Shown piece after piece: positions 14,078-20,110 of a DNA stretch of 40,591 bases (positions are counted from its first letter, which is position 1; each line of letters starts with the position of its first letter). This stretch comes from a virus. The notes beneath the pieces are model-generated. The model made no database searches. It was not told where the DNA came from and saw only the letters and a program-made list of their open reading frames with translations. The stretch lies in IMG/VR virus record IMGVR_UViG_3300049003_000077, positions 1 through 40,591 of that record; one strand, 5' to 3'. The translations under genes and the position numbers were made by a program.

Positions 14078-14278
14078 TCAGGTGACTGGCCAGATGAACC
14101 CGGCGCGCCTCAGCGGCGCCAAGCCGTTCGCGAGACCGGTGCCGCCCTTGAAGCGCATCGGGATGGTGCCGACGTACTCGGAGCCCAGGTAGACCCGCAG
14201 GCGGGCGTTCTTGGTCTCCATGACGTCGAATCCCTGCTCTCCGAGGGCTCTGACGATCTCCTTCACGACCTTGTCCAT
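14078..14278 (-). CDS. HicA-fold-like small protein
   Basis: I take ATG 14278 as the start because GGAAGGAGAG precedes it; a longer reading upstream crosses the promoter. The 66 residues run helix (DKVVKEIVRALGEQGF), strands (DVMETKNARLRVYLGSEYVGTIPM) and a C-terminal helix ending LRRAGFIWP. This is the order of the dsRBD-like HicA fold, common in small actinophage proteins. The catalytic His of HicA toxins is not evident, so it need not be an RNase. No HicB antitoxin is adjacent. Confidence 0.55.
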   Translation of the reverse strand: MDKVVKEIVRALGEQGFDVMETKNARLRVYLGSEYVGTIPMRFKGGTGLANGLAPLRRAGFIWPVT

Positions 14279-14297
14279 GTTCACCCCCTCTCCTTCC

Positions 14298-14318
14298 TGT
14301 CCGGGCGTTTCCCGGACA
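14298..14318. promoter_or_regulatory. Leader hairpin next to ribosome site
   Basis: The arms tgtccggg (14298-14305) and cccggaca (14311-14318) are perfect, with a 5-base loop. It lies between the -10 element and the ribosome site of the HicA-like gene. It shares the TTGTC/GACAA half-site of the dyad at 14338-14355, so it may be a second operator or an mRNA leader hairpin. Confidence 0.55.
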
Positions 14319-14324
14319 AGAACA

Positions 14325-14353
14325 ACCATACCGGTGGACTTGTCCGCCGACAA
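14325..14353 (-). promoter_or_regulatory. Sigma70-like promoter for the HicA-like gene
   Basis: On the minus strand TTGTCG (14353-14348) and TATGGT (14330-14325) are separated by exactly 17 bases. Both hexamers match the consensus at four of six positions. The start lies about 47 bases downstream of the -10, leaving a leader with a hairpin. It is one of the few clear promoters in the leftward run. Confidence 0.62.
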
Positions 14354-14355
14354 GT
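14338..14355. promoter_or_regulatory. Operator-like dyad over the -35 element
   Basis: The perfect dyad acttgtc-cgcc-gacaagt overlaps the -35 hexamer of the promoter at 14325-14353. A protein bound here would block RNA polymerase. The half-site TTGTC(C)G is repeated in the hairpin at 14298-14318. Confidence 0.6.
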
Positions 14356-14380
14356 ACCCGGATGGGTGAATCGCGGCGTG

Positions 14381-14842
14381 TCACGCCGTCAGCATCAGGC
14401 GGTCCGGCAGGTACCCGTACGGCATGACGACGACGAAGAACTCGTCGACCGTGCGCAGCCCAGCGCGGCTGGGGTGCGGGTCCCACAGAACGGTTCCGTC
14501 GAGGAGGCCGACGACGACGTGGCCGAAGTCGCCGCGCGGACTCCGGCCTCCGACGAGCACCGGGAGTCGTGGATCGTGGCCCCAGGTCCGGGCGAACGGG
14601 TCGTCAGATAGGTCCGAGGCCTCGAAGTAGGCCAGGTCGAGCCCGCGCTGACGCTGCAGCCAGCGGCGCGTCTCGTCCCACCAGGACAGGTAGAGGCCGA
14701 AGTGCGGGACGGTCTCGGCCGGCTCTCCGAGCAAGCTGGCGATCGCGGCGCGGTAGCAGTCGCCGGGGACGCCGTCCGCGGTGTGCCCGTCCGTGCGGTG
14801 AGCGGCCTGCACGTGGAGCTGGGTGACCTCGTGGAAGCTCAT
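14381..14842 (-). CDS. Papain-fold-like putative Cys peptidase
   Basis: This 153-residue protein has a conserved-looking Cys-His-Asp arrangement: GDCYRAAIASLLG (Cys near 29), then GHVVVGLLDGTVLWDPHPSRAGL with His and Asp/His. This matches a family of small phage proteins related to papain-like Cys peptidases or transglutaminases. The substrate is unknown. A host protein target during takeover is conceivable. Start ATG 14842 overlaps the previous stop. It ends at 14381, just upstream of the promoter of the HicA-like gene. Confidence 0.6.
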   Translation of the reverse strand: MSFHEVTQLHVQAAHRTDGHTADGVPGDCYRAAIASLLGEPAETVPHFGLYLSWWDETRRWLQRQRGLDLAYFEASDLSDDPFARTWGHDPRLPVLVGGRSPRGDFGHVVVGLLDGTVLWDPHPSRAGLRTVDEFFVVVMPYGYLPDRLMLTA

Positions 14843-15120
14843 GCGAGGGAGGCGACCTCGAGCGCGGCCAGGCCGACGGCCATCGCCTCGTCCCACGTCT
14901 CTGCGACACCACTGTCGAGGAGACAGCCGTTGGGCTCGGAGATCATCCACGACCAGGAGCCGGGGTAATCGAAGCCCACCCAGAGCCGCGGGTGCTCCTG
15001 CTCGGCGGCGACCCGGCGCCGTTCGGCGGTCGGAGGCCAGTGGCAGGGCAGGGTGCAGTCGTCCGCCGGCTCACCCCGACGCGCCGCCCACCGACGGGCC
15101 CGAGGGGACAGCAGGCTCAT
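14839..15120 (-). CDS. Hypothetical protein (93 aa)
   Basis: ATG 15120 and the stop both overlap neighbours by 4 bases. The N-terminus is basic (SLLSPRARRWAARRG) and includes CTLPCHWPP. The second half (RLWVGFDYPGSWSWMISEPNGCLLDSGVAETWDEAMAVGLAAL) resembles small single-domain alpha/beta proteins found in phage accessory regions. Function is unknown. Confidence 0.6.
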   Translation of the reverse strand: MSLLSPRARRWAARRGEPADDCTLPCHWPPTAERRRVAAEQEHPRLWVGFDYPGSWSWMISEPNGCLLDSGVAETWDEAMAVGLAALEVASLA

Positions 15121-15896
15121 GCGACCGCGGCGGCGCTGTACCGCCGCAGGACGTCGAAGCCCGACGTGAGGTTGCTGCAGCGATCGCAGCGGACCTGGAG
15201 CTGGCCGACGGCGTGGACGTGACCGGTGCACTGCTCCCCGTCGATCAGCTCCCGGCAGCGCGGGCCCGCAATGACGACGTGCACGACACCGCGGTCGAGG
15301 AGCTCGGCCAGCGCCTCGAGCTCGGCGTGGAACTCGGCAGCCCAGTCCTGGCCGCGCACCCAGTCGAGCTCGTCGACGAGGACCTGGTGCTCGCTGGCCA
15401 GGGTGGGCCGCGGCGTGACCCACATGCGCAGCGTCCACCGCTCGCACCAGGCGTGGTCGCACCACACGCCCTCGCAGATCCCTGGCCCGATCGGGCGGCC
15501 GCCGAGCGGCACCGTGTGCGGGACCTCGTGGACGACGAGGCCGCGGCCGGCGCGCACCTCGGCGGCACGGGCGAAGATCACTTCCTGGACGCCGCGGCCG
15601 CGGTTGCCGTCCGGGTCGTAGGCCGACCGTTCTTTCGACCGGGGGTCGCGGAGCACGATGACGTCGAGCAGGGCAGGGTTCCGCATCGACTTGAGTGAGC
15701 CGCCGCCGCGTCCGTCCCGCGCTGCGCTGGGCGAGGGCAGGTTCGGGTTCGCGTCGAGCTGCTCGTAGAGACCGGGGAGGGCGCGGAGCCAGTCGCCGAG
15801 CTCGAGCCCGTGGGTGGCGCAGATCGTCCACCCTGGGGAGCAGAGACGGTCGCAGCCGGAAATCGGGCACTGCGGCCGGTCGATGTGCTCGCTCAC
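15117..15896 (-). CDS. Large Cys-rich hypothetical protein (259 aa)
   Basis: The start is GTG 15896 (GTGA overlap). The N-terminus CPISGCDRLCSPGWTICATHG is a zinc-finger-like cluster. A middle part contains RNPALLDVIVLRDPRS and CEGVWCDHAWCERW, and a C-terminal zinc ribbon (CRELIDGEQC...VRCDRCSNL) follows, then a long helix ending AAAVA. Proteins with this layout recur in Streptomyces and related phages; no function is established. The paired Cys sites suggest a multi-zinc nucleic-acid or protein-binding scaffold. Confidence 0.68.
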   Translation of the reverse strand: MSEHIDRPQCPISGCDRLCSPGWTICATHGLELGDWLRALPGLYEQLDANPNLPSPSAARDGRGGGSLKSMRNPALLDVIVLRDPRSKERSAYDPDGNRGRGVQEVIFARAAEVRAGRGLVVHEVPHTVPLGGRPIGPGICEGVWCDHAWCERWTLRMWVTPRPTLASEHQVLVDELDWVRGQDWAAEFHAELEALAELLDRGVVHVVIAGPRCRELIDGEQCTGHVHAVGQLQVRCDRCSNLTSGFDVLRRYSAAAVA

Positions 15897-16204
15897 GAGG
15901 CTTTCTCGACCGGATCGTAGCTGGCTTCGAAGATCGATCCCTTGCACGGGTAGAACTCGCCTGCGACACCACGGATGACGAAGTCGCCGGCGCTGGCCGT
16001 CATCGTTCCCTCGAGGGTGTCGACCGTGAGCGTCGGCGGGTGGCCGGGCGTGCCCTCCTGGCCGTCGTCGTAGGGCCACTGGCCTTCGTGGAAACGGATG
16101 GTGCCGCCCTGGCCGAGCGCCCAGTCGATGATCTCGGACGCGCTCTCCGGTGTGCCGGTCCAGCGCATGGCCTCGATCTGGATCGGCTTCTTCCGGTACC
16201 TCAT
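15893..16204 (-). CDS. Conserved phage protein, RYRKKP family
   Basis: The 103 residues start MRYRKKPIQIEAMRWTG and end GDFVIRGVAGEFYPCKGSIFEASYDPV. This is a very common small phage protein in both Gram-positive and Gram-negative phages; its role is still unknown. It overlaps both neighbours by 4 bases and lies next to the Acb2-like gene, as in many other phage genomes. Confidence 0.85.
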   Translation of the reverse strand: MRYRKKPIQIEAMRWTGTPESASEIIDWALGQGGTIRFHEGQWPYDDGQEGTPGHPPTLTVDTLEGTMTASAGDFVIRGVAGEFYPCKGSIFEASYDPVEKAS

Positions 16205-16527
16205 CGCGGCGAAACCGGGGGAATCGGTCGGCCGAGATAGTCGACCATCGGCATGGCCAGCCGCGATGTGAGCGGGTTCGGCGTCCGGCCGGCCGGATCC
16301 GCCAGTGGCGAGAGGTTGCAGGCGACCGCGGCGTTGGCGTACATCACCGCTTCCTGCAGCGCGGTCAGCGCGAGCGCCTTCTCCCGGCCGTCGGGCAGCG
16401 TCTCGTCCCAGTGGGAAGCAAGGGCGATGGCGCGGGCCCGATTGTCCTCGAACAGCGGGATCGTCTGATCGGTGGCCGGGTGGAACCCGAACCGGCGGTT
16501 GATCTCCTCGGCGCCGAGCATCGTCAT
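16201..16527 (-). CDS. acb2: Acb2-type anti-CBASS protein (cyclic-nucleotide sponge)
   Basis: This 108-residue protein reads INRRFGFHPATDQTIPLFEDNRARAIALA then LPDGREKALALTALQEAVMYANAAVACN. The block [PDGREKSLALTKLEEAVMWANAAIA]-like is the signature of the Acb2 family (formerly DUF7681). Acb2 forms hexamers that sequester cyclic di- and trinucleotides from CBASS (and some from Thoeris), stopping effector activation. A proline-rich tail of about 40 residues (NPLTSRLAMPMVDYLGRPIPP) follows the core and is unusual. Start ATG 16527 has AGGAGGAG five bases away. Confidence 0.85.
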   Translation of the reverse strand: MTMLGAEEINRRFGFHPATDQTIPLFEDNRARAIALASHWDETLPDGREKALALTALQEAVMYANAAVACNLSPLADPAGRTPNPLTSRLAMPMVDYLGRPIPPVSPR

Positions 16528-16814
16528 GGGGTCTCCTCCTGCTGCGGTCCGGTGCGGATCTCGACGGTGCAGCCGAGGACGACGTCGGTGACGACGATCT
16601 CGCCGGCGTCGTCCGGCGACGCCGCGTTGATCCGCTCGACGAGGGCGGCGAGCGCCTGCTGCTGGTCGTCGGGCACGCCGAAGTAGCGGGAGACGAGGAC
16701 CTTGTCCGCCCACTTCTTGGCGTCGTCGAGGGTGGTGATCTCCTCGAGGACGCCGTGGCGGTCGTCGGCAGCGTCGACGACGGTGACGGTGTAGATGGTG
16801 GCGGGCGACGTCAT
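16524..16814 (-). CDS. Hypothetical acidic protein upstream of acb2
   Basis: The 96-residue protein has two halves: a strand-rich start (TIYTVTVVDAADDRHGV) with a following helix, and a C-terminal IVVTDVVLGCTVEIRTG. It overlaps acb2 by 4 bases and the membrane protein gene upstream by 4 bases. It may act with acb2 since the genes are coupled, but I see no recognisable domain. Confidence 0.6.
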   Translation of the reverse strand: MTSPATIYTVTVVDAADDRHGVLEEITTLDDAKKWADKVLVSRYFGVPDDQQQALAALVERINAASPDDAGEIVVTDVVLGCTVEIRTGPQQEETP

Positions 16815-17140
16815 CGGGTCTCCTCCTGGAGCGCGTAGGGCCGGGGCCGGGGGTGCTGCAGCGTCGCGGTCTTCCGCTCGTCGCGCCGCAGCATCGAGGC
16901 GTGCCGCTGGTCCGCCTCCTCGGTCAGCCGGCGGAGTACTTCGCCGGCGTCGATGGAGGCGGTGTGTGCGTCGTCGGCGCGGTGCCGTGGCCCGGGAGCC
17001 TGCGGGGCATCGGGTGCCGGCCGGTGGAGGAGCTGCCGAGGCATCGTGTGCGCCCCGGGCAGCCGATGGGTTCGGACCAGCAACGCAACGACGAGCAGCA
17101 CCAGGCAGACCAGGCCGACGACGATGATCACGAGGGGCAC
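16811..17140 (-). CDS. Small membrane protein with N-terminal TM helix
   Basis: GTG 17140 (GGAGG seven bases upstream) opens a 109-residue protein with one strongly hydrophobic segment, PLVIIVVGLVCLVLLVVALLV (residues 2-22). A basic, Pro/His-rich cytoplasmic part and an acidic helix (SIDAGEVLRRLTEEADQ) follow. The charge pattern suggests N-out, C-in. A larger ORF reaching to 17212 is rejected because its start has no ribosome site. It may be a holin-like or signalling/inner-membrane accessory protein. Confidence 0.6.
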   Translation of the reverse strand: MPLVIIVVGLVCLVLLVVALLVRTHRLPGAHTMPRQLLHRPAPDAPQAPGPRHRADDAHTASIDAGEVLRRLTEEADQRHASMLRRDERKTATLQHPRPRPYALQEETR

Positions 17141-17364
17141 GGGGCGGCCTCCGGGGCGAGGTCGGTGCGCAGGTTGAGGCAGGCGCGGGTGCGGCCGTCG
17201 CAGCCGGTGCACTGCAAGACGTGCACCCCGGGCGCGGGGCGGAGTACTCGATAGGCGGTCGGCTCGCGCCGACCGCCGTCGCAGGTGGGGCAGTCTCGGC
17301 AGCTGGCGCAGCTCTCGCCGGTGCCGTGCGCGAGCGGGGACCGTGGCCGCGCCGGCGACGTCAT
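17128..17364 (-). CDS. Zinc-ribbon protein (78 aa)
   Basis: The protein contains CASCRDCPTCDGG and LQCTGCDGRTRAC, two Cys-rich zinc-ribbon clusters in 78 residues. It starts with ATG 17364 at a TGATG junction with a 21-codon ORF and overlaps the membrane protein start by 13 bases. Function is not known. Confidence 0.66.
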   Translation of the reverse strand: MTSPARPRSPLAHGTGESCASCRDCPTCDGGRREPTAYRVLRPAPGVHVLQCTGCDGRTRACLNLRTDLAPEAAPCPS

Positions 17365-17429
17365 CAGTGGCCCTCGCAGGGGCAGGCCGTGTCGGCGAGT
17401 TCGCGGAGCAGGTTGCGCAGCAGCTTCAC
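17364..17429 (-). CDS. 21-codon micro-ORF (CxC peptide)
   Basis: The short frame opens at GTG 17429, which overlaps the stop of the gene upstream, and closes at 17364 in a TGATG junction with the next start. The product VKLLRNLLRELADTACPCEGH has a leucine-rich amphipathic helix and a CPC end. The double coupling suggests it is translated. No ribosome site of its own is visible. Confidence 0.45.
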   Translation of the reverse strand: MKLLRNLLRELADTACPCEGH

Positions 17430-17821
17430 GTCAGCACCCGGAACCGGCGGGTCAGCCGCTCCTTCATGTAGCTGGCGGCTTCGTCGGGGTGCTCGGAGCG
17501 GAAGCGCGTCTGGTCGAAGGTTAGGGAGACGACCGTCTTGTGCTCGGCGAAGGGCTTGCCGGTCTCGGCGACTTGCAGGACCTCAGCGGCGCCCATCTCG
17601 GCGAGGATGTCGGCCTTCGCCGCGTCGAGGGCCTCGCGCGCGGAATCGACACGGCGCTCGGCGCTGCGGTACTTCTTGCGGAGGGCGTCGGCCCTGGTCT
17701 TGGGGATCTCGGCCGAGGCCGGCGGCAGCGGCGTCAGGGTGCCCGGTGTCGTGTCGCCGGCGAGCTTGGCGCTGGCCTGGGCGAGGGCGGCTGACGCCGC
17801 CTGCGCGAGCTTGCCGGGCAT
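17426..17821 (-). CDS. Hypothetical helical protein, possible nuclease-accessory module
   Basis: ATG 17821 with GGAGG five bases ahead starts a 131-residue protein. The N-terminal half is a long charged helix (KTRADALRKKYRSAERRVDSAREALDAAKADILAEMG). The C-terminal half, TVVSLTFDQTRFRSEHPDEAASYMKERLTRRFRV, resembles the 'D...F..EHPE....Y....RRF.v' block at the end of YqaJ-type phage nucleases, but here it stands alone. It may be a recombination accessory factor; this is inference from short motifs. Confidence 0.55.
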   Translation of the reverse strand: MPGKLAQAASAALAQASAKLAGDTTPGTLTPLPPASAEIPKTRADALRKKYRSAERRVDSAREALDAAKADILAEMGAAEVLQVAETGKPFAEHKTVVSLTFDQTRFRSEHPDEAASYMKERLTRRFRVLT

Positions 17822-17850
17822 CGTTTCCTCCGAGAGTTTCGCGAGAGCGT

Positions 17851-17873
17851 CGTTTGTGGATACCCAACAAACG
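17851..17873. promoter_or_regulatory. Operator-like dyad cgtttgt/acaaacg
   Basis: Seven-base arms cgtttgt and acaaacg flank a 9-base spacer (ggataccca), forming a 23-bp dyad in the 179-base gap before the 131-residue gene. The arrangement suggests a regulator site that sets off a promoter for the genes from 17821 down. I cannot identify the -10/-35 with confidence. Confidence 0.5.
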
Positions 17874-17883
17874 CGCCGGTCCG

Positions 17884-17912
17884 ACGAAACCACGCGGGCG
17901 GTTACGAAACCA
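17884..17912. repeat. Two 9-bp direct repeats (acgaaacca), 20 bp apart
   Basis: The motif acgaaacca occurs at 17884-17892 and again at 17904-17912, so the copies are two helical turns apart on the same DNA face. Together with the adjacent dyad at 17851-17873 they look like a composite regulatory site. Confidence 0.5.
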
Positions 17913-18000
17913 GGAAATCCATTACCTTCTCGATGCCCGGCGTTTAGCAGAGCCCTACAACGGACGACCCTTCTGCCCCTGGCGTCACGCTGTCCGGGTG

Positions 18001-18189
18001 TCATCGTCGGCTCCTGGCGGAGGCGAGGTGCCAGCAGCCGCAGTCCGGGCACCGGTAGGCGGTTCCGGGCCGGTGTCGGCGGTGACCGGTGCGGGGCTTG
18101 GTGCGTCGCTGAACCTTGGCGAGGACGCGGAAGGCGGCCTGCGGTGACGGGTAGGGCACTTTGCCGATCGGGCAGCTGGCGGCGGTCAT
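18001..18189 (-). CDS. Small basic zinc-ribbon protein (62 aa)
   Basis: The 62-residue product contains SCPIGKVPYPSPQAAFRVLAKVQRRTK and a final RCPDCGCWHLAS. It fits a family of short phage zinc-ribbon proteins ('K.pyps...A....') abundant in actinophages. Start ATG 18189 has GGAG upstream. It follows the initiator gene, separated by a hairpin. Confidence 0.7.
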   Translation of the reverse strand: MTAASCPIGKVPYPSPQAAFRVLAKVQRRTKPRTGHRRHRPGTAYRCPDCGCWHLASARSRR

Positions 18190-18208
18190 CGTTGGGGTGC
18201 TCCGTCCG

Positions 18209-18230
18209 AGGGTCCGGCGGGCCGGACCCT
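18209..18230. terminator. Hairpin after the initiator gene
   Basis: Perfect 10-bp arms agggtccggc (18209-18218) and gccggaccct (18221-18230), with two loop bases, lie in the 135-base gap below the initiator gene. There is no T-run. An almost identical palindrome (arms 18373-18381 and 18386-18394) is embedded in the 3' end of the initiator gene. Confidence 0.6.
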
Positions 18231-18324
18231 GGAACGGCTCCGGTCGCTGCGTGGCGTGGGTGCGGCGAGAGAGGGTGCCCGGTCCGCGGTCCTCCGGGCT
18301 AGGTGTGCGGCGGGAACATCCAGG

Positions 18325-19158
18325 TCAGAACGGCGGCGCGGTCCGGCCGGCTGTCCGTCTGCGGCTACTGCGAGGGTCCGGTGGGCCGGACCCTGCGGCG
18401 ATCAGCGTCGGAACGGCCGTGCGGGCCAGGCCGACGACGAGGTCGGGGTGGCAGTCGGGGCATTTCGCGACGGCGTCGGTGAGGCGGCCCCGTCGACGGT
18501 CCTCGGGGCTGCAGTCGGGATCGCCGCACCACTGCACGGCGGCTCGGCGCATGTCGAGCTGCGCGGCGGCGACGGCTTCGGCGGCAGCGGCCGCTCGGAG
18601 CGCGGAGCGGGGGCTGGTGCCGCAGGGGCGGCAGCCGGATGTCTTCCCGTGGGCGCATCGGCGCCCCCCAGCTCGGCTGGGGGGTTGGGGGGTAGTCGGA
18701 CGTTCAGGACGTTCGGGTGACACCCAGGTGTCACCCCTGGAACGACAGAGCTGTGTCACCCCGGGTGACAACCTGTCGCCCCCCTCGCCGACCTCCGGAG
18801 GGGGTGACAACTTGTCACCCCCTCCGGGGTTGCCCACAGCTTTTTCCACCGCGGCCGGGCGCTTCCTGGAGGCCTTGTCCGGCTTCTTCGCCGCGTCGTC
18901 CATGTGCACCCGGTAGCGGTGGGTTCCGTTCTGTCCGGCCCCTCGCACGACCGTGAGGCAGCCGATCTCCTCGAGGTGCTGGATGCGCCGCTGAACCGTG
19001 CGTTCGGAGCAGGTGGCCTTGTCGGCGAGTGTCTTGACCGAGGGCCACGCGTGGTCACCGTCGTCGCCGGCGTGATCGGCGATCGCCAGGAGGAGCAGCC
19101 GGTCGTTGCCGGTCGTCTTGGAGTACTTCCACACCCAGGCCGAGCACTCGACGCTCAC
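18325..19158 (-). CDS. Winged-helix replication initiator-like protein
   Basis: This 277-residue protein has an N-terminal winged-helix domain (residues 1-85): WVWKYSKTTGNDRLLLLAIADHA, WPSVKTLADKATCSERTVQRRI and YRVHM. This is the usual head of phage replication initiators. The following Pro/Gly/Ser-rich linker holds GDKLSPP, GDRLSPG and GDTWVSPE, encoded by repeated dyad DNA, and a zinc-like C-terminal part (CAHGKTSGCRPC, CPDCHPD) follows. Lambda O-like proteins also carry their origin iterons within the gene. Start GTG 19158. Confidence 0.75.
   Translation of the reverse strand: MSVECSAWVWKYSKTTGNDRLLLLAIADHAGDDGDHAWPSVKTLADKATCSERTVQRRIQHLEEIGCLTVVRGAGQNGTHRYRVHMDDAAKKPDKASRKRPAAVEKAVGNPGGGDKLSPPPEVGEGGDRLSPGVTQLCRSRGDTWVSPERPERPTTPQPPSRAGGRRCAHGKTSGCRPCGTSPRSALRAAAAAEAVAAAQLDMRRAAVQWCGDPDCSPEDRRRGRLTDAVAKCPDCHPDLVVGLARTAVPTLIAAGSGPPDPRSSRRRTAGRTAPPF
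18715..18850. other. Candidate replication origin (dyad iterons plus DnaA-box-like sites)
   Basis: The interval in the initiator gene holds four dyads built from GGTGACA/TGTCACC: 18715-18736 (perfect, 10-bp arms), 18754-18770 (8-bp arms), 18763-18781 (one mismatch), and 18795-18827 (perfect 33-bp palindrome, 16-bp arms). Next to them lie ttgcccaca (18830-18838), 7 of 9 with the DnaA box, and ttttccacc (18842-18850), 8 of 9. Iterons in the linker of the initiator gene next to DnaA boxes form the standard theta-origin layout. Confidence 0.65.
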
Positions 19159-19742
19159 GAGGCAACGTCCTCGTCGACGTCGACGTCGACCTGCTCGAGC
19201 TCACCGCCGGCGGCTGCGTCGTGCAGCCGGCGACGGTCGGCGAACGTTGTGCCGCCCCAGACTCCCTCGATGGCCATGCCGTCGATGCGGGTGGTCATCG
19301 CGTAGCGACGGCATGGGTTGAGGAACTCGCAGCCGGCGCAGAGCTTCTTGGCCTCGGTCCCGCGGGCGCCGTTCTTCGGGAAGAACAGCTCCGGGTCGAC
19401 CTGCGCACAGATCTGCGAGCCGTCGAAGGACGGCGCGGGCGGGCCGGGAGCCAGCTGGACGAACGGAACACCGGCCGGCTCCGGCGGCGGAGAGTCCTCC
19501 CCCAGTCCGGCGGGCTGCAGGGGCTCACCGATCGGCCGCACGCACAACACCAGCGCGCGCCTGCCGGCCGCGTGGCCGGCGTCCCAGGCCGCGAGCTCGA
19601 CGTCGGTCAGATACCGCAGGTAGTACCGCGGCCTGCCGCCGAGGCGCTGCAGCCAGCCGTCGCGGTAGGCCTCCTCACGCAGCGGTGCGGGATCGCGGGC
19701 CCACTCCCCCGCCGGGAGTGGATGGGTGATGGACAGCGTCAT
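19155..19742 (-). CDS. WhiB-like protein with long N-terminal extension
   Basis: The 195-residue protein has an N-terminal half (about 1-105) with YRDGWLQRLGGRPRYYLRYLTDVELAAWDAGHAAGRR, then the WhiB core: C112, C135, C138, C144 and GVWGG at 160-164. The tail is acidic (EQVDVDVDEDVAS). WhiB-family proteins carry a 4Fe-4S cluster and modulate sigma factor-dependent transcription. The N-terminal domain is not part of ordinary WhiB proteins (usually 80-130 residues); it could add another function or a protein interaction. Confidence 0.85.
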   Translation of the reverse strand: MTLSITHPLPAGEWARDPAPLREEAYRDGWLQRLGGRPRYYLRYLTDVELAAWDAGHAAGRRALVLCVRPIGEPLQPAGLGEDSPPPEPAGVPFVQLAPGPPAPSFDGSQICAQVDPELFFPKNGARGTEAKKLCAGCEFLNPCRRYAMTTRIDGMAIEGVWGGTTFADRRRLHDAAAGGELEQVDVDVDEDVAS

Positions 19743-20110
19743 TGCGGTGTTCCTGTCTGGGTGCGTCGGCGGCGGCGGATAGAGAGTTCGTCGTCAGCCA
19801 GGCGCGGTATGGCCGCTCCGAGGTGACGAGAAGAGGGGTGGGCGGCGCGCGACTTGCGCTCGGCCAGGGCCACCGAGCAGGTGGCGAAGTGCGGCATGCC
19901 GCGGTGCTCGTAGCCCTCCAGTGGCCTGTCGGCGCGCAGGATTCGCACCCGCACCCGGCGCAGGTGGTCGGTGTAGACCGCGGCGTTGGCGCGCTCGTCG
20001 TCCCGGGCGTACTCGGCCGGGTCGAGCGGCATGCGCTTGCCGGCCTCGGTCCACGCCCAGATCACCTCGGCGTGGCAGCGGGAGCACTCGTTCGGCGGTG
20101 ACCAGCTCAT
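19739..20110 (-). CDS. Zinc-ribbon hypothetical protein (123 aa)
   Basis: ATG 20110 opens MSWSPPNECSRCHAEVIWAWTEAGKRMPLDPAEY, and the protein ends in an Arg-rich tail. A family with the pattern C..C...V.W..T..GKRMP.D is common in actinophage and Streptomyces genomes. A second His/Cys site (HRGMPHFATC) may complete zinc binding. Function is unknown; it overlaps both neighbours. Confidence 0.66.
   Translation of the reverse strand: MSWSPPNECSRCHAEVIWAWTEAGKRMPLDPAEYARDDERANAAVYTDHLRRVRVRILRADRPLEGYEHRGMPHFATCSVALAERKSRAAHPSSRHLGAAIPRLADDELSIRRRRRTQTGTPQ

Noticed and set aside
14078-14278. HicAB toxin-antitoxin pair
   Set aside because: No HicB-like gene is adjacent and the usual catalytic His is not evident. 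The protein is described only as HicA-fold-like.
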